Source of the DNA: a bacterium UBP8_UBA817
GTDB taxonomy: Bacteria > Margulisbacteria > Marinamargulisbacteria > CAMDBA01
DNA length: 57,134 nt
Reading direction: 5' to 3'
Assembly (NCBI GenBank): GCA_945888995.1
Contig: CAMDBA010000007.1
Coordinates: 1-57,134, forward strand
Each line of letters begins with the position of its first letter. Positions within the stretch are counted from its first letter, which is position 1. Below are positions 1 through 9,841 of the stretch, one piece after another. Under the pieces are notes generated by a model that did no database searches, had not been told where the DNA came from, and was given only the letters and a program-made list of their open reading frames with translations. The position numbers and the translations under genes were made by a program.

Positions 1-2189
1 TATGCCTTAGGCGTTACGGTCACATCGCCCTGGCATAGCGGGCATTTACCGACAATCTCCTCGGATTTCGGCACAAATTCAAAGACCACTTTGCCTTCGG
101 TAGAAAGAAGAAGACCCGCGTCGAAGGATTTGCCTTCACGGCTTTTGAATCCTTTGATCGGCTTTGTTTTACCTTCTTTTAGGAGTTTTTTGGCTTGTTT
201 TGGTGAAATTTCTTTTTCTGCGATTTTTTTCCATATTTTAAATGTGCATCCGGATTTCCAGCGCATGCATGAATATGACATCGGAGTTTCGATCACACTT
301 GAGCTGCATGTCGGACAAACACCGAGCGCATTTTCTGAGGTCACCGGGATTACAACTTCCTCAACCTCGGCATCCCGAACGTTCTGAACGATTTCTTGTG
401 CAAACTGTCTGATTTCGGTCATATAAGTCTCCCTGTTATAGTCTTTTGAGACGATTTGTTGGAGTTTTTTCTCCCATTCCCCTGTCAATTCAGGAGATAA
501 TAGTGCTTTGTCCTGAATGTATGAAATGAGCTGAATGCCTTTTGGCGTCGGAACTAATTTTGTTTTATCCCTGGTAATATAAGACACTTGAATTAAGCGC
601 TCAAGTATCTGCGCACGGGTTGCCGGTGTCCCGAGTCCGCAATCTTTAATCGCCTGGCGAAGTTCTTCGTCTTCTATGGCCCGTCCGGCGGTTTCCATTG
701 CGGCTAAAATCGTGGCTTCAGTGTAAAGAGGCGGGGCCTGGGTTTTGCGCTCGAGAATGACTTTTTCACCCACTGCGACGGTATCGGATTTTGCCACAAC
801 GGGTAGCAGCGTCACACCGTCTTCTTTTTCTTCGTCTGCGGCATCTTGCTTATCGACCTGATAGACTTCACGCCATCCGATCGCTTTGATGACGGTGCCG
901 TTGGAACGGAATTTGTCCGCATCGACCATGGTGATAATTTGGGTCAGTTCTTTTTTACAATCGGGAAAAAACCCGGCCAAGAACCGCTTTGCAATCAGGT
1001 CAAATAATCGACGTTCATCCTGCGATAAGGCGTTTAATTCCGGTTTTTTATCCGTCAGAATAATGGCATGGTGATCGGTGACTTTCTGGTCATCGAAGAG
1101 TCGTTTAGAATAGTTAATGTCTTTGGATAAGATGGTTTTAGCATGCGCTTCATACTCGGGCAGCGAAACAAGATGATGGAGCAATGCCGGGATTTTCGGC
1201 TTCAAATCTGCTGACAAATATCGGGATGAGGTTCTGGGATACGTAATAATTTTATGCCGCTCATATAAGCTTTGCGCTAATTTTAATGTCGTGTCGGCTG
1301 AAAACTTGTAGCGTTTATTGGCGTCTTTTTGCAGTTCCGTTAAATCATATAATAACGGTGGTTTTTCTTGCTTTGTGGTTTTGGTGATATCGGCAACGAC
1401 ACCTTGTTTGGCCGCTTCCAGCCGATCAAGAATAGCCTGGGCGGCGCTACGGTCGTAAAAACGGGTTTCATTATCTTTATCAACCCAGATGCCTTTATAA
1501 AGTCCATTTCGATGCTCGAAATCTGCCATGATTTCAAAAAACGGCACGGATTCAAAACTGGCATTGGCGTGAAAGCGGTCGACAATCATTTTTAAAACAG
1601 GCGTTTGAACACGCCCGACACTCATGATGCCCTGCCCTTGGCTGAAGCGAATCGTGTAGGCCCGGGTGGCATTCATTCCGATCAGCCAATCAGCTTCGGA
1701 ACGGGATTTTGCGGAATCATACAGAGGATCATACTCACTGCCTTCCCGCAATTTAGCGAATCCTTCAAGGATGGCCTGATCAGTTTGAGAAGAAATCCAA
1801 AGTCGCTTCACTGGCTTTGTACAGGCTGCCATATGATAGATATGCCTGAAAATCAGCTCCCCTTCACGTCCCGCGTCGGTCGCTTCGATGACTTCTTCAC
1901 AATCGGGATTATTAATTAATGTGTTAATAGCCTGAAACTGATTTTGCGCGCCTTCGTCTTTTTGGAGCTCCATCACAAAAACATCCGGCAAAATAGGTAG
2001 GTTCCCCATATCCCATCGTTTGTATTGTTCGCCATAGGCATCCGGATCAGAAAGGCGAATCAAATGACCGAACGCCCAGGTTACGGCATAGCCGCTCCCT
2101 TCAAAATAGCCGTCTTTCCGGGTTGTGACCTTTAAGACCCGCGCAATATCACGCGCCACACTCGGTTTTTCGGTAATAATAACTTTCAC
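1..2189 (-). CDS. topB: DNA topoisomerase III (type IA), C-terminus cut by window edge
   Basis: Type IA topoisomerase that relaxes or decatenates DNA through a 5'-phosphotyrosine intermediate. Reading the minus strand from a GTG at 2189 gives an open frame to base 1, about 729 codons. A TAA lies two codons upstream, so the GTG is the only good start; AAGGGAT sits before it as ribosome site. It opens with the Toprim start KVIITEKPSVARDIARVL; an EATDAGREGELIFR acidic motif follows near residue 105. The catalytic tyrosine is in ITYPRTSSRYL at about residue 317 (bases 1239-1241). The last 150 residues hold a CPTC zinc ribbon and a second CPLC ribbon with a KGFKSREGKSFDAGL repeat, as in TopB enzymes with C-terminal Toprim_Crpt repeats. 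The rest of the protein lies left of the window. Family assignment is firm; TopB rather than TopA rests on the N-terminus and overall layout. Confidence 0.9.
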   Translation of the reverse strand, partial: MKVIITEKPSVARDIARVLKVTTRKDGYFEGSGYAVTWAFGHLIRLSDPDAYGEQYKRWDMGNLPILPDVFVMELQKDEGAQNQFQAINTLINNPDCEEVIEATDAGREGELIFRHIYHMAACTKPVKRLWISSQTDQAILEGFAKLREGSEYDPLYDSAKSRSEADWLIGMNATRAYTIRFSQGQGIMSVGRVQTPVLKMIVDRFHANASFESVPFFEIMADFEHRNGLYKGIWVDKDNETRFYDRSAAQAILDRLEAAKQGVVADITKTTKQEKPPLLYDLTELQKDANKRYKFSADTTLKLAQSLYERHKIITYPRTSSRYLSADLKPKIPALLHHLVSLPEYEAHAKTILSKDINYSKRLFDDQKVTDHHAIILTDKKPELNALSQDERRLFDLIAKRFLAGFFPDCKKELTQIITMVDADKFRSNGTVIKAIGWREVYQVDKQDAADEEKEDGVTLLPVVAKSDTVAVGEKVILERKTQAPPLYTEATILAAMETAGRAIEDEELRQAIKDCGLGTPATRAQILERLIQVSYITRDKTKLVPTPKGIQLISYIQDKALLSPELTGEWEKKLQQIVSKDYNRETYMTEIRQFAQEIVQNVRDAEVEEVVIPVTSENALGVCPTCSSSVIETPMSYSCMRWKSGCTFKIWKKIAEKEISPKQAKKLLKEGKTKPIKGFKSREGKSFDAGLLLSTEGKVVFEFVPKSEEIVGKCPLCQGDVTVTPKA

Positions 2190-2239
2190 GCTTTATCCCT
2201 TGATCAATAGAATAGAGTCCAGCGTACCACAGGGCACGG

Positions 2240-2269
2240 TTGACATAAATAGACGAGAAAAGACAGAAT
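2240..2269 (+). promoter_or_regulatory. Candidate promoter of the EVE-domain gene
   Basis: A perfect TTGACA at 2240-2245 is followed after 18 bases by CAGAAT (4 of 6 matches to the -10 consensus), about 50 bases before the EVE start. The -10 is weak, so this is a candidate only. Confidence 0.38.
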
Positions 2270-2317
2270 GAAAGTCTTAAAACCCCACTTCCACTTAAGT
2301 GTTCGAAAGGATCACGT

Positions 2318-2857
2318 ATGTCCGGCAAAAGCAGATACTGGCTTGTTAAAACAGAACCCACTTCTTATTCTATCGACGATCTGGCCCGTGACCACAAAAC
2401 ATACTGGGACGGCGTCCGGAACTATCAGGCCCGAAATACCATGAGAGATGATATGAGCGTCGGCGATAAAGTCTTATTTTATCATTCCAACGCGAATCCG
2501 CCCGGAATTGCCGGACTGGCTGTCGTGACAGGACCTCCGATTGCCGATCACACCGCATTTGACCCGGAACATAAACATTTTGATCCCAAATCCCGACATG
2601 ACCGTCCGACATGGATGATGATTGAGCTTGGGTTTGTCCAAAAATTCGACCGGTTTATATCCTTGGATGAATTACGGGAAGTCTCGGGATTGGACGACAT
2701 GGTTCTATTGCAAAAAGGATCCAGATTATCGGTTCAACCTGTCACTGAGGCTCAATTTCACCGCATCTTAGAAATCGCCTCAACTATCATGAGTGAATCG
2801 CTAACCTATCAGACTTTCCCGCTCAATAGTTCGGCTAAACCTGCTTTAATATCCTGA
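2318..2857 (+). CDS. EVE domain-containing protein
   Basis: Small protein of the EVE family (thymocyte nuclear protein 1-like), a PUA-related fold that binds modified bases in DNA or RNA; the cellular role in bacteria is not settled. It begins with the family hallmark YWLVKTEP at residues 7-14, followed by WDGVRNYQARN (about 30-40) and GDKVLFYHSN, which line the base-binding cleft in this fold. The core ends near residue 155, and a 24-residue tail runs on beyond the usual family length. That tail overlaps the 3' end of the convergent TPR gene by 49 bases. AAAGGA precedes the ATG. It is divergent from topB and stands alone rather than in an operon. Confidence 0.88.
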   Translation: MSGKSRYWLVKTEPTSYSIDDLARDHKTYWDGVRNYQARNTMRDDMSVGDKVLFYHSNANPPGIAGLAVVTGPPIADHTAFDPEHKHFDPKSRHDRPTWMMIELGFVQKFDRFISLDELREVSGLDDMVLLQKGSRLSVQPVTEAQFHRILEIASTIMSESLTYQTFPLNSSAKPALIS

Positions 2858-4287
2858 AAAACTGGATCCCAACCATCTAGACGCTTTTGCCGGAAAAGAC
2901 GGACAGACGGGTACCAGGGACTAAATTCCCGATGACGCACCCATCGCCAACAAGGAGACTTTGGAAGTGGGATCCAGGTGGGAACCCCCATTCCGGCACT
3001 CAAATGCGCGACGGAGGTATCGATACAAATCATCAGATCGAGATGTGCAGCAGCCGCAGCCGTATCTTCAAACGTCTCAAAATGCTTACCCATATCAACG
3101 ATAAGCCCTTGCTCTTCAAATTCCGGTAAGTCTTCCAGGCCAAAAGTTTTTTGAAACGAATAAAATTGAATCCGGTGATCTGACAGAAAATGTAAAAATT
3201 CACGTAACCCTATCGAGCGATTATTTTCAAAATGGCGGAATTTAAAAACCCCTTGCTGCCAGACTAATCCGACTTTAAGCGCCCGAGACGTCTCGAAATA
3301 CGGCGCCATTTCGTCGACTCGTTCGGCGGGCGGAAACAAGTACGGGCCGGACGTCGGCTCGATTTCAAGTGTAAGATCCAAAAAATGCGGCAGACTCAAT
3401 AATGTTGTCCAATAATCGTATTGGTCATCGGCCGGAATATGATCGACAACGACAATATCTGACGAGGCAAAGGAGTGGCAAAGAAGAGAATAAAGCGGCT
3501 TTTGCGGCTGAAAAATAACGTTTATCCCTGCATCCGATAGCACATACAATAACCTGCAAAATTGCAGGGAATCCCCTAACCCTTGTTCATGATGAACAAA
3601 GAGGCGAATGCCGGGTCGTATTTTGCCCTGCCATTTAGGTGTAGCCAAATTAGGCCGGATCCATTTCATTGGCGTATCAAATCGGGACTCGTATAACGGC
3701 CAGGCTTCGTCAAATTTACCGAACATTAAACGCATATAAGAGAGATTAGTCCGGCATAGAGGATTTTCTGGATCGAGCCGATAGGCTTTTTCCGAATATT
3801 CCAACGCTTTTCTCAAAAGCCCTTTTCGACGGTAATACACCCCTAGATTGTTATATCCAAGAGCAAAATCCGGATTAAGTGCAATTGATTTTTTAAAATA
3901 CAAATGGGCATGTTTATCCTGATTCCGATCAAAATATAAAAGGCCGAGATTATAGCAAGGAGCATGCCATAGAGGGTCCAATTTACAGGCCTTTTTAAAA
4001 GCAGCTTCGGCTTTGAGAAGAGCCTTCTTTCCTTCGAAAACTAATCCGAGATCATACCAGATTCGCGATGACTTAAGATGGTCTCTTTTCGCAAGCGAAA
4101 TTGCTTTATACAAATACACTTCCGCAAGAAAACGATCTCCGCATAACAGATACGCACCGCCTAACACATGCCATCCCGACGCTTCCTTGGGATAACCCTC
4201 GCACAAAGCCTTTATTTTAGGCAGCGTATCTTCTGGCGAGATGTCGAGGCCTGTGATTAATTTTTCGAGCTTTTTAGAAAATGTCAT
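2809..4287 (-). CDS. TPR-repeat glycosyltransferase-like protein
   Basis: Two-part protein of 492 residues. Residues 1-210 are tandem tetratricopeptide repeats (for example the stretch LGVYYRRKGLLRKALEYSEK), a protein-binding scaffold. Residues 225-490 resemble the family 9 glycosyltransferase/heptosyltransferase fold found in TPR proteins of this type: HHEQGLGDSLQFCRLL near residue 232 corresponds to the GE/DxLQF loop, and CIDTSVAHLSAGMGVPTWI near 425 to the nucleotide-sugar loop, followed by WRWVRHREFSPWYPSVRLFRQ. The likely role is transfer of a sugar to a protein or surface glycan, but donor and acceptor cannot be told. There is no clear ribosome site; a candidate promoter lies in the end of tadA. 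It follows efp-tadA on the same strand. Confidence 0.78.
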   Translation of the reverse strand: MTFSKKLEKLITGLDISPEDTLPKIKALCEGYPKEASGWHVLGGAYLLCGDRFLAEVYLYKAISLAKRDHLKSSRIWYDLGLVFEGKKALLKAEAAFKKACKLDPLWHAPCYNLGLLYFDRNQDKHAHLYFKKSIALNPDFALGYNNLGVYYRRKGLLRKALEYSEKAYRLDPENPLCRTNLSYMRLMFGKFDEAWPLYESRFDTPMKWIRPNLATPKWQGKIRPGIRLFVHHEQGLGDSLQFCRLLYVLSDAGINVIFQPQKPLYSLLCHSFASSDIVVVDHIPADDQYDYWTTLLSLPHFLDLTLEIEPTSGPYLFPPAERVDEMAPYFETSRALKVGLVWQQGVFKFRHFENNRSIGLREFLHFLSDHRIQFYSFQKTFGLEDLPEFEEQGLIVDMGKHFETFEDTAAAAAHLDLMICIDTSVAHLSAGMGVPTWIPLPKSPCWRWVRHREFSPWYPSVRLFRQKRLDGWDPVFQDIKAGLAELLSGKV

Positions 4288-4325
4288 ACGTACAATCCGA
4301 AGGAAATAAAGTGGTTATCGTATAA

Positions 4326-4354
4326 ATTATAAAGAGTGACCTATACCGAGTCCA
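4326..4354 (-). promoter_or_regulatory. Candidate promoter for the TPR glycosyltransferase gene
   Basis: On the minus strand TGGACT (4349-4354), a 17-base spacer and a consensus TATAAT (4326-4331) overlap the last codons of tadA. Transcription would start near 4319 and give a leader of about 32 bases, allowing the TPR gene to be expressed apart from efp-tadA. Confidence 0.45.
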
Positions 4355-4856
4355 GAAATGGTTTAGAAATTTTCCGACGCTCCCGAAAAAACGCTTTTAG
4401 GACGGTTGCGCATTCAGGCATGTCGGCATATACCAATTCGACGGAATGATTAAAAGAATGCTCAAATACATTTAAAACCGATCCGGCGGCCCCCCAGCGA
4501 TGATCCCAAGCCCCGAATACCACCCGTGCGATCCTGGACTGTAAAATCGCGCCGGCACATAGCGGACACGGCTCCAATGTCGAATACAAAGTCGCGCCAT
4601 CCAAACGCCAATCCTGAATTTTCTTGGCGGCCTTCCGAATCGCGAGAAGCTCGGCATGCGCTGTAGGATCGCAAGTCGATTCTTTGCGGTTAAACGCAGC
4701 TGACAAAATAATGCCATCGCGAACAACCAAAGACCCGACCGGAACTTCGTTGTATTTCCACGCTTTTTTAGCCTGAAGAACCGCTTTTTTGAGATAGGCT
4801 ATATCTAGCGGATCAAGTGCTGCGATATTAGGAGGAGACCCGTTCGATGTAGTCAC
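4341..4856 (-). CDS. tadA: tRNA(adenine-34) deaminase
   Basis: Zinc deaminase that converts A34 of tRNA-Arg to inosine. The zinc/catalytic motif HAE is at residues 67-69 and PCPLC at 96-100, with the TadA-specific C-terminal pattern WGAAGSVLN..NHSVE and a basic FFRERRK end. Length (171) is normal for TadA and longer than guanine or cytosine deaminases. It starts inside the last 29 bases of efp on the same strand, so the two are probably co-translated. No better downstream ATG exists before the conserved core. Confidence 0.92.
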   Translation of the reverse strand: MTTSNGSPPNIAALDPLDIAYLKKAVLQAKKAWKYNEVPVGSLVVRDGIILSAAFNRKESTCDPTAHAELLAIRKAAKKIQDWRLDGATLYSTLEPCPLCAGAILQSRIARVVFGAWDHRWGAAGSVLNVFEHSFNHSVELVYADMPECATVLKAFFRERRKISKPFLDSV

Positions 4857-5394
4857 CCGTCTCTGTATTTACCCTGACGTTATCGCCTTCTTTGATAAAC
4901 GCAGGTGCCAAAACCGTCATCCCATTTTCAACGGTAATCGGTCTTAAGGATGAGGAGGCCGTGGCTTTTCTAATTTCCGGTGGCGCATAGGTTACTTTTA
5001 GAACCACGTTTGCCGGTAATTCGATGCCGACCGGTTCCAGGTTAAACAGCGACACCAAGTAATTCGTGCTTTCGATGAGATATTTAGCGCCTTCACCGAT
5101 TAATGATTTACTCAAAGAAATTTGTTCATAATCGGTATTGTCCATAAAGACAAATCCTTCGGGATCTTCATACATATATTGCATATCCCGTGTCTCCAGA
5201 TCGGCTTTTTCGACCCGCTCATCGGACATAAAACGTTGTTCCATGTTTTTGCCATTGATTAAGTGTTTTAATTTTGTCTGCATACAGGCGTTGCCTTTTC
5301 CAGGGGTCCGATGCATTGTCCATGTTACTCTGTATAATTCATTTTCTAAATTTAATACCATTCCTTCACGGATTTGTGTGGCATTGATAATCAT
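4828..5394 (-). CDS. efp: Translation elongation factor P
   Basis: EF-P binds ribosomes stalled on polyproline and promotes peptide bond formation. The 188-residue length and the three-domain layout are normal: KOW-like N-domain (1-65), OB domain (66-130), and C-terminal OB domain ending TETGDYIERV. The tip loop of domain I reads RTPGKGNA, putting Lys33 at the position that is beta-lysylated (Lys34 in E. coli) or otherwise modified in other bacteria; it is not the arginine type modified by EarP. No epmA or epmB is in the window, while a deoxyhypusine synthase homologue lies at 47.9-49.0 kb. It lies 32 bases downstream of glyS and upstream of tadA. Confidence 0.95.
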   Translation of the reverse strand: MIINATQIREGMVLNLENELYRVTWTMHRTPGKGNACMQTKLKHLINGKNMEQRFMSDERVEKADLETRDMQYMYEDPEGFVFMDNTDYEQISLSKSLIGEGAKYLIESTNYLVSLFNLEPVGIELPANVVLKVTYAPPEIRKATASSSLRPITVENGMTVLAPAFIKEGDNVRVNTETGDYIERVSS

Positions 5395-5426
5395 GCGCTT
5401 ACCCCTTTTTTAAGTTCTTTTTGTTT

Positions 5427-7502
5427 TTATATGACGATTTTTTCAAATTCAAGTGCAGACCGATATAGTGTATCGACCCGACGCAAAAACGCCAAGCGAT
5501 TTTGGCGTACATCCTGATCGTCGCACATGACGAGGATCTTTTCGAAATATAGGGCCAATGGCCCAGAAAGTTCGCTCAGTCGGTTGATCCCCGCGCTAAA
5601 TTGCCGAGACCAAAAATCCTGTTGGGTTTGGCGCTCGACTTCAACAAAAAGATCCCAGGTCTGCGTCTCGATTTCTTCCGTAAATCGGGATGGATTGACG
5701 GCTGTGTCACTACTTTTTTCTCCGAGCCGTTTTGTCCGGACTGCTGTTTCAGCCATTAATTTTAAGTCGTCCGGGGCAGAGATTCGGTACTCCTGCACCG
5801 CTTTTGCTGTTGCCAGTGTTCTTAAAGGATCGGCTAAACTTTTATCTAAGATCGCATCGACAACATCGAATGGCAAATCCTGGTCCAGAAGGTATTGTTT
5901 GAACCGTTGTTCAAGAAACGCTTCCAGCTTGTCCCGATTTTTGGATTCGGGACTCACTAACGGATAAGCCACATCTAAAATCTTGATTAAATTAAGTGGC
6001 GTATTGCCTGAAAAAATAAGCTGAATCACCGCATTTGAAAGCCGCCGCGTGGCCCAGGGATCCTGAGATCCGGTCGGAATCAACCCATTGGCAAAACAAC
6101 AAACTAAGGTGTCAATCCGATCGGACAATCCGACTACAAGCCCTGTAGGAGAGTCCGGCAAGCGGTCTTGAGCGAATCGGGGAAGATAATGCTCGTAGAT
6201 CCCATTGCTGACTAACTCTTCTTCACCTTGCAGTTGCGCATAAATCATTCCCATCGTACCTTGCAAAACTGGAAGTTCGTAAACCATTTGAGAAACCAGA
6301 TCGGCTTTGCACAGATCCGCAGTCCGCACGATCAGGTCAAAAAACGCACCTAACATATAGGCATCCGAAAAATAATCGCAGAGGACTTTGATTCGTTCTT
6401 TTTTATCATAAATCGTACCGGCGTTTTTTTGGAACACTACGGCTTTAAGTTTTTCAGCAAGTTCGTCTAAGGTTAATTTACGATCTTCTTCCCAAAAAAA
6501 CCGGGCATCTTCCAGCCTGGCTTTTAAAACCTGCTGATTACCTGCAATAATCACATCCCGATTTTGAGGCGTCACGTTATCCGCAATAAATAAAAATTGG
6601 GATGCCAGATTTTCGCCGTTCCACATCGGGAAAAACTTTTGATTTTTCTTCATACACTGAATCAATACTTCAGCTGGCAGCTCTAAATACATCGGCTCAA
6701 ATTCCCCGATTAACGGCGTCGGCCATTCTACTAGATAAATGACTTCTTCAACGAGGTCCGCATCAATTTTATCGGATTCTAGGTGTTTTTCAAGAGCCGT
6801 TTTAATGGCAGTGCGGCGTTTATCCGGGTCAACTTGGACACAAATCGAGTCTAAAACAGCTTCATAGCTGGCCACATCGGTGATCTCGACACATTGACCG
6901 CTGGCAAACGTCGCAGGATCCTGATTATGGGTTAATAAGCGATGCCCCCAGGTTTTTCGGCCAGCCTCACATCCATATAAACTAAATGGAATTATCTGAT
7001 TATCCAACAAGCTTAAAATCCAGTGAACCGGGCGGATGAACGTCTCGGTCGCATCACCCCATTTCATGGCAATCGGCAGGTTGAGTCCTCCCAAAACGGT
7101 CTGAATAATCCCGGGCAATGACAGCCCCGCCGTCTGTCCGATTTCTTCGATCTCAATACAAAGTACCCGTTTGCCATTCTCGGTCACGACCTGTAGCAAC
7201 TCAGGCGAAACACCCTGTTTTTTTGCAAATCCAATCGCAGGAGGCAGATGCGCGCCATCAGCCCCAATCGCGATGTCCGCAGAAGGTCCCAATACTTTTT
7301 TGACCCGGTCTTCTTGCCGGGCGGCTAATCCGTCGACGATCACCACCAAACGTCTGTAAGTCCCCCAAACACAAACCGCTTCAAAACTCAGCCTACTCTG
7401 GGTCAAAGTCGATTCAAAACCTCGTTTTAATTGATCCAATAACCCCGGCATAAAGCGCGCGGGTACTTCTTCCAGACCTATTTCAAGTAAATATCGGCTC
7501 AT
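5427..7502 (-). CDS. glyS: Glycyl-tRNA synthetase beta subunit
   Basis: Beta subunit of the bacterial alpha2beta2 glycyl-tRNA synthetase, which recognises tRNA-Gly. The 691 residues match the family length. It begins with [14 protein letters not shown], the diagnostic N-terminus, and holds the B3/4-like and HD-like middle region (for example [11 protein letters not shown] near 245 and [11 protein letters not shown]-like [13 protein letters not shown] near 330), ending in a DALR-type anticodon-binding domain. Its ATG overlaps the glyQ stop by four bases (7499-7502), so translation is coupled. Confidence 0.95.
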   Translation of the reverse strand: MSRYLLEIGLEEVPARFMPGLLDQLKRGFESTLTQSRLSFEAVCVWGTYRRLVVIVDGLAARQEDRVKKVLGPSADIAIGADGAHLPPAIGFAKKQGVSPELLQVVTENGKRVLCIEIEEIGQTAGLSLPGIIQTVLGGLNLPIAMKWGDATETFIRPVHWILSLLDNQIIPFSLYGCEAGRKTWGHRLLTHNQDPATFASGQCVEITDVASYEAVLDSICVQVDPDKRRTAIKTALEKHLESDKIDADLVEEVIYLVEWPTPLIGEFEPMYLELPAEVLIQCMKKNQKFFPMWNGENLASQFLFIADNVTPQNRDVIIAGNQQVLKARLEDARFFWEEDRKLTLDELAEKLKAVVFQKNAGTIYDKKERIKVLCDYFSDAYMLGAFFDLIVRTADLCKADLVSQMVYELPVLQGTMGMIYAQLQGEEELVSNGIYEHYLPRFAQDRLPDSPTGLVVGLSDRIDTLVCCFANGLIPTGSQDPWATRRLSNAVIQLIFSGNTPLNLIKILDVAYPLVSPESKNRDKLEAFLEQRFKQYLLDQDLPFDVVDAILDKSLADPLRTLATAKAVQEYRISAPDDLKLMAETAVRTKRLGEKSSDTAVNPSRFTEEIETQTWDLFVEVERQTQQDFWSRQFSAGINRLSELSGPLALYFEKILVMCDDQDVRQNRLAFLRRVDTLYRSALEFEKIVI

Positions 7503-8353
7503 ACTACACGCTCCAAATACCGCTCGGCGCAGCTTCTGGCTAATTTACGAATCCTGAGGATATAGGCCATCCGTTCAGTGACGGATATTGCGCCACGAGC
7601 GTCTAACAAGTTAAAAACATGCGAACATTTCAGACAATAGTCATATGCAGGGGCCACTCTTCCCGCTGCAATGGTATCTAAAGATTCGGCTTCATATAAT
7701 TTAAATAATTCGAATAACCGGTCGGTATTGGCATCTGTAAAATTATAATGACAATGATCGATTTCCGACTCTTTATAGATATCGCCGTAAGTCACAACCT
7801 GATGCTCATCTTCATGCCAAATTACATCGTAGACCGTGGCTTTTTTCTGAATAAACATCGCTAGCCGTTCAATACCGTACGTAATTTCGACCGAGATCGG
7901 AGCCAGGTCAAATCCGCCGCATTGTTGGAAATAGGTAAACTGGGTGATTTCCATTCCATCTAGCCATACTTCCCAGCCGACGCCCCAGGCGCCTAAAGTC
8001 GGCGATTCCCAGTTGTCTTCGACGAACCGAATATCATGATCGGATTTGTTAATCCCTAATTCCGATAGACTCGCGATATATAAATCCTGAACGTTTAATG
8101 GTGAAGGCTTCAGAATCACCTGAAATTGAAAATAATGTTGAAGGCGGTTAGGGTTCTCCGCATAACGGCCGTCCGTCGGACGTCGGGAAGGCTCCACATA
8201 CGCGACATTCCACGGCTTTTGGCCCAGAACCCGTAAAAAGGTATGCGGACTCATGGTCCCGGCGCCTTTTTCCGTGTCATAAGGGTGTACGACTAAACAT
8301 CCTTGCCGCTGCCAAAACGACTGCAGCGTCAAAATCATTTCCTGAAATGTCAT
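7499..8353 (-). CDS. glyQ: Glycyl-tRNA synthetase alpha subunit
   Basis: Catalytic alpha subunit of the two-subunit glycyl-tRNA synthetase, a class II core. It starts [14 protein letters not shown], the usual beginning, and carries [17 protein letters not shown] (about 17-33), [20 protein letters not shown], and the [19 protein letters not shown] motif with the active-site residues. The length of 284 is normal. GGGAG lies eight bases before the ATG. It heads a glyQ-glyS-efp-tadA run. Confidence 0.96.
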   Translation of the reverse strand: MTFQEMILTLQSFWQRQGCLVVHPYDTEKGAGTMSPHTFLRVLGQKPWNVAYVEPSRRPTDGRYAENPNRLQHYFQFQVILKPSPLNVQDLYIASLSELGINKSDHDIRFVEDNWESPTLGAWGVGWEVWLDGMEITQFTYFQQCGGFDLAPISVEITYGIERLAMFIQKKATVYDVIWHEDEHQVVTYGDIYKESEIDHCHYNFTDANTDRLFELFKLYEAESLDTIAAGRVAPAYDYCLKCSHVFNLLDARGAISVTERMAYILRIRKLARSCAERYLERVV

Positions 8354-8478
8354 TTTACTCTCCCGGTGCTACCTACTCAGTCAGAACAGTATCTGGAGCG
8401 GCAAGTATAAATTAGTCTAAAATTGTACCTGGTTTAGTAAAAAAAACCAATAATCGCGCCTAATGCGACTAAATAAAC

Positions 8479-8509
8479 AAAAAAAAGCCACTCCTAAAAA
8501 AATAGGGTG
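8479..8509 (-). terminator. Rho-independent terminator after the sulfate-binding protein gene
   Basis: Read on the minus strand, CACCCTA pairs with TAGGAGTG (one bulged A) around a T-rich loop, then GC and a run of eight T follow. It lies about 70 bases past the sbp stop and upstream of glyQ. Confidence 0.6.
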
Positions 8510-8581
8510 TTTTCGATTATATCACAAGAATTAAGAGGGACTTTGAGAGAATCCAGTAGAAATGTCGCCTTTATTTATAGT

Positions 8582-9586
8582 TTACTGGCTATAGATTTGG
8601 TCAAACGTTCCCTTATCGGCAAAATGTGTTACCTGGGCTTTTTGCCATCCGCCAAAAACAGCATCGATTGTAAATAATGCCGGTTTACTGGTAGAAAATG
8701 GCAATGCTTTGAAGGCTTTTCCGCTGCGCGGCCGGTAATAATTTTTAGCGGCGACTTCTTGCCCTTCCTCGGAATATAAGTACTTTAAATACGCCTGAGC
8801 AACAGCTCGCGTCCCATGCCGATCTACGTTTTTATCAATAATTGCGACCGGAGGTTCCGCCAGAATACTGACCGAAGGCTGAATAATTTTATATTCGCTT
8901 TTGCCTAATTCTTTTGTGATTAGATAGGCCTCATTTTCCCAAGCTACTAAGACATCTCCGATTTTATTCTGTATAAATGTCGTTGTAGATCCCCGTGCTC
9001 CGGAATCCAGAATCGGGACATTTTTATAAATAGAGGCCACAAATCGTTTGGCTTTCGCCTGGTCATTATTCCATTTTTTCAATGCATATCCCCAAGCCGC
9101 GAGATAATTCCATCGGGCACCACCCGAAGTTTTAGGATTTGGCGTAATCACTTTTACGCCCGGTTTCGCTAAATCATCCCAATCGTGGATTTTTTTAGGA
9201 TTTCCTTTTCTAACTACAAATACAATCGTGGAGGTGTAAGGGGCGCTGTTATGGGGCAATCTTGACTGCCAGTTTTTTGGAAGAAGCTTTCCTTTTTCCG
9301 CAATGGCATCAATATCGTACGCCAAGGCTAATGTCACAACATCCGCACCTAAGCCGTCGATAACCGAGCGAGCCTGCTTACCGCTGCCGCCATGAGATTG
9401 ACGGATAATCAGATCCTTCCCGGAAGCCTTCTTCCAATAGGCGGCAAAAGTCGCGTTGTAATCCTGGTAAAGTTCACGGGTCGGGTCATAAGACACATTC
9501 AACAAAACCTGGGCAGCCAATGCCGGAAGAGATAGTGTGCTCACTGCGACGAGGGCTAGGATTGCTTTTGTAAATACATTCATCAA
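8582..9586 (-). CDS. sbp: Sulfate-binding periplasmic protein (orphan)
   Basis: Substrate-binding protein of the sulfate/thiosulfate ABC importer family. A signal peptide covers residues 1-24 ([17 protein letters not shown]), followed by the diagnostic [37 protein letters not shown] (about 64-87) and [22 protein letters not shown], whose Ser/Gly/Arg residues bind sulfate in characterised homologues. Length 334 is normal. No cysT, cysW or cysA is adjacent, so its permease must be encoded elsewhere. AAAGGTGAG precedes the ATG. It is monocistronic: a terminator follows and a strong promoter with a leader of about 165 bases precedes. Confidence 0.9.
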   Translation of the reverse strand: MMNVFTKAILALVAVSTLSLPALAAQVLLNVSYDPTRELYQDYNATFAAYWKKASGKDLIIRQSHGGSGKQARSVIDGLGADVVTLALAYDIDAIAEKGKLLPKNWQSRLPHNSAPYTSTIVFVVRKGNPKKIHDWDDLAKPGVKVITPNPKTSGGARWNYLAAWGYALKKWNNDQAKAKRFVASIYKNVPILDSGARGSTTTFIQNKIGDVLVAWENEAYLITKELGKSEYKIIQPSVSILAEPPVAIIDKNVDRHGTRAVAQAYLKYLYSEEGQEVAAKNYYRPRSGKAFKALPFSTSKPALFTIDAVFGGWQKAQVTHFADKGTFDQIYSQ

Positions 9587-9683
9587 AACTCACCTTTCAT
9601 TTGGGAATTAAATTTATACTAACACCTTTAATAAGTTAGATGTACACGCGTCAAAATCGGCGGCTAACTATTTTACTTGGATG

Positions 9684-9705
9684 CGGCTGTGCTTCTACAG
9701 TTCCG
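9684..9705 (-). promoter_or_regulatory. Hairpin in the long leader of sbp
   Basis: In the transcribed leader, CGG-AA-CTGT folds back on ACAG-CCG over the loop AGAAGC. Near the 5' end a second hairpin, CTATA-GTTTT-TATAG, lies at about 9737-9751. No known riboswitch class was recognised, so the function is open. Confidence 0.35.
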
Positions 9706-9758
9706 TTTGAAGTCTCCCCTCGGATGAGTTATTAGTCTATAAAAACTATAGGTTTTAT

Positions 9759-9787
9759 ATTTTATTCACATAAAGGGAAGGTGTCAA
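9759..9787 (-). promoter_or_regulatory. Strong sigma70-type promoter for sbp
   Basis: On the minus strand a perfect TTGACA (9782-9787) is separated by exactly 17 bases from TAAAAT (9759-9764). The start would be near 9752, about 165 bases before the sbp ATG. Confidence 0.62.
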
Positions 9788-9841
9788 GGTCAAATGATGC
9801 GTGAAAAGCTAGGTTATAGTTCAGTGATTGTTAGAATTAAA

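Noticed and set aside
1340-1595. Open frames on both strands within topB
   Set aside because: Both lie in frames other than the continuous topB frame and show no family likeness.
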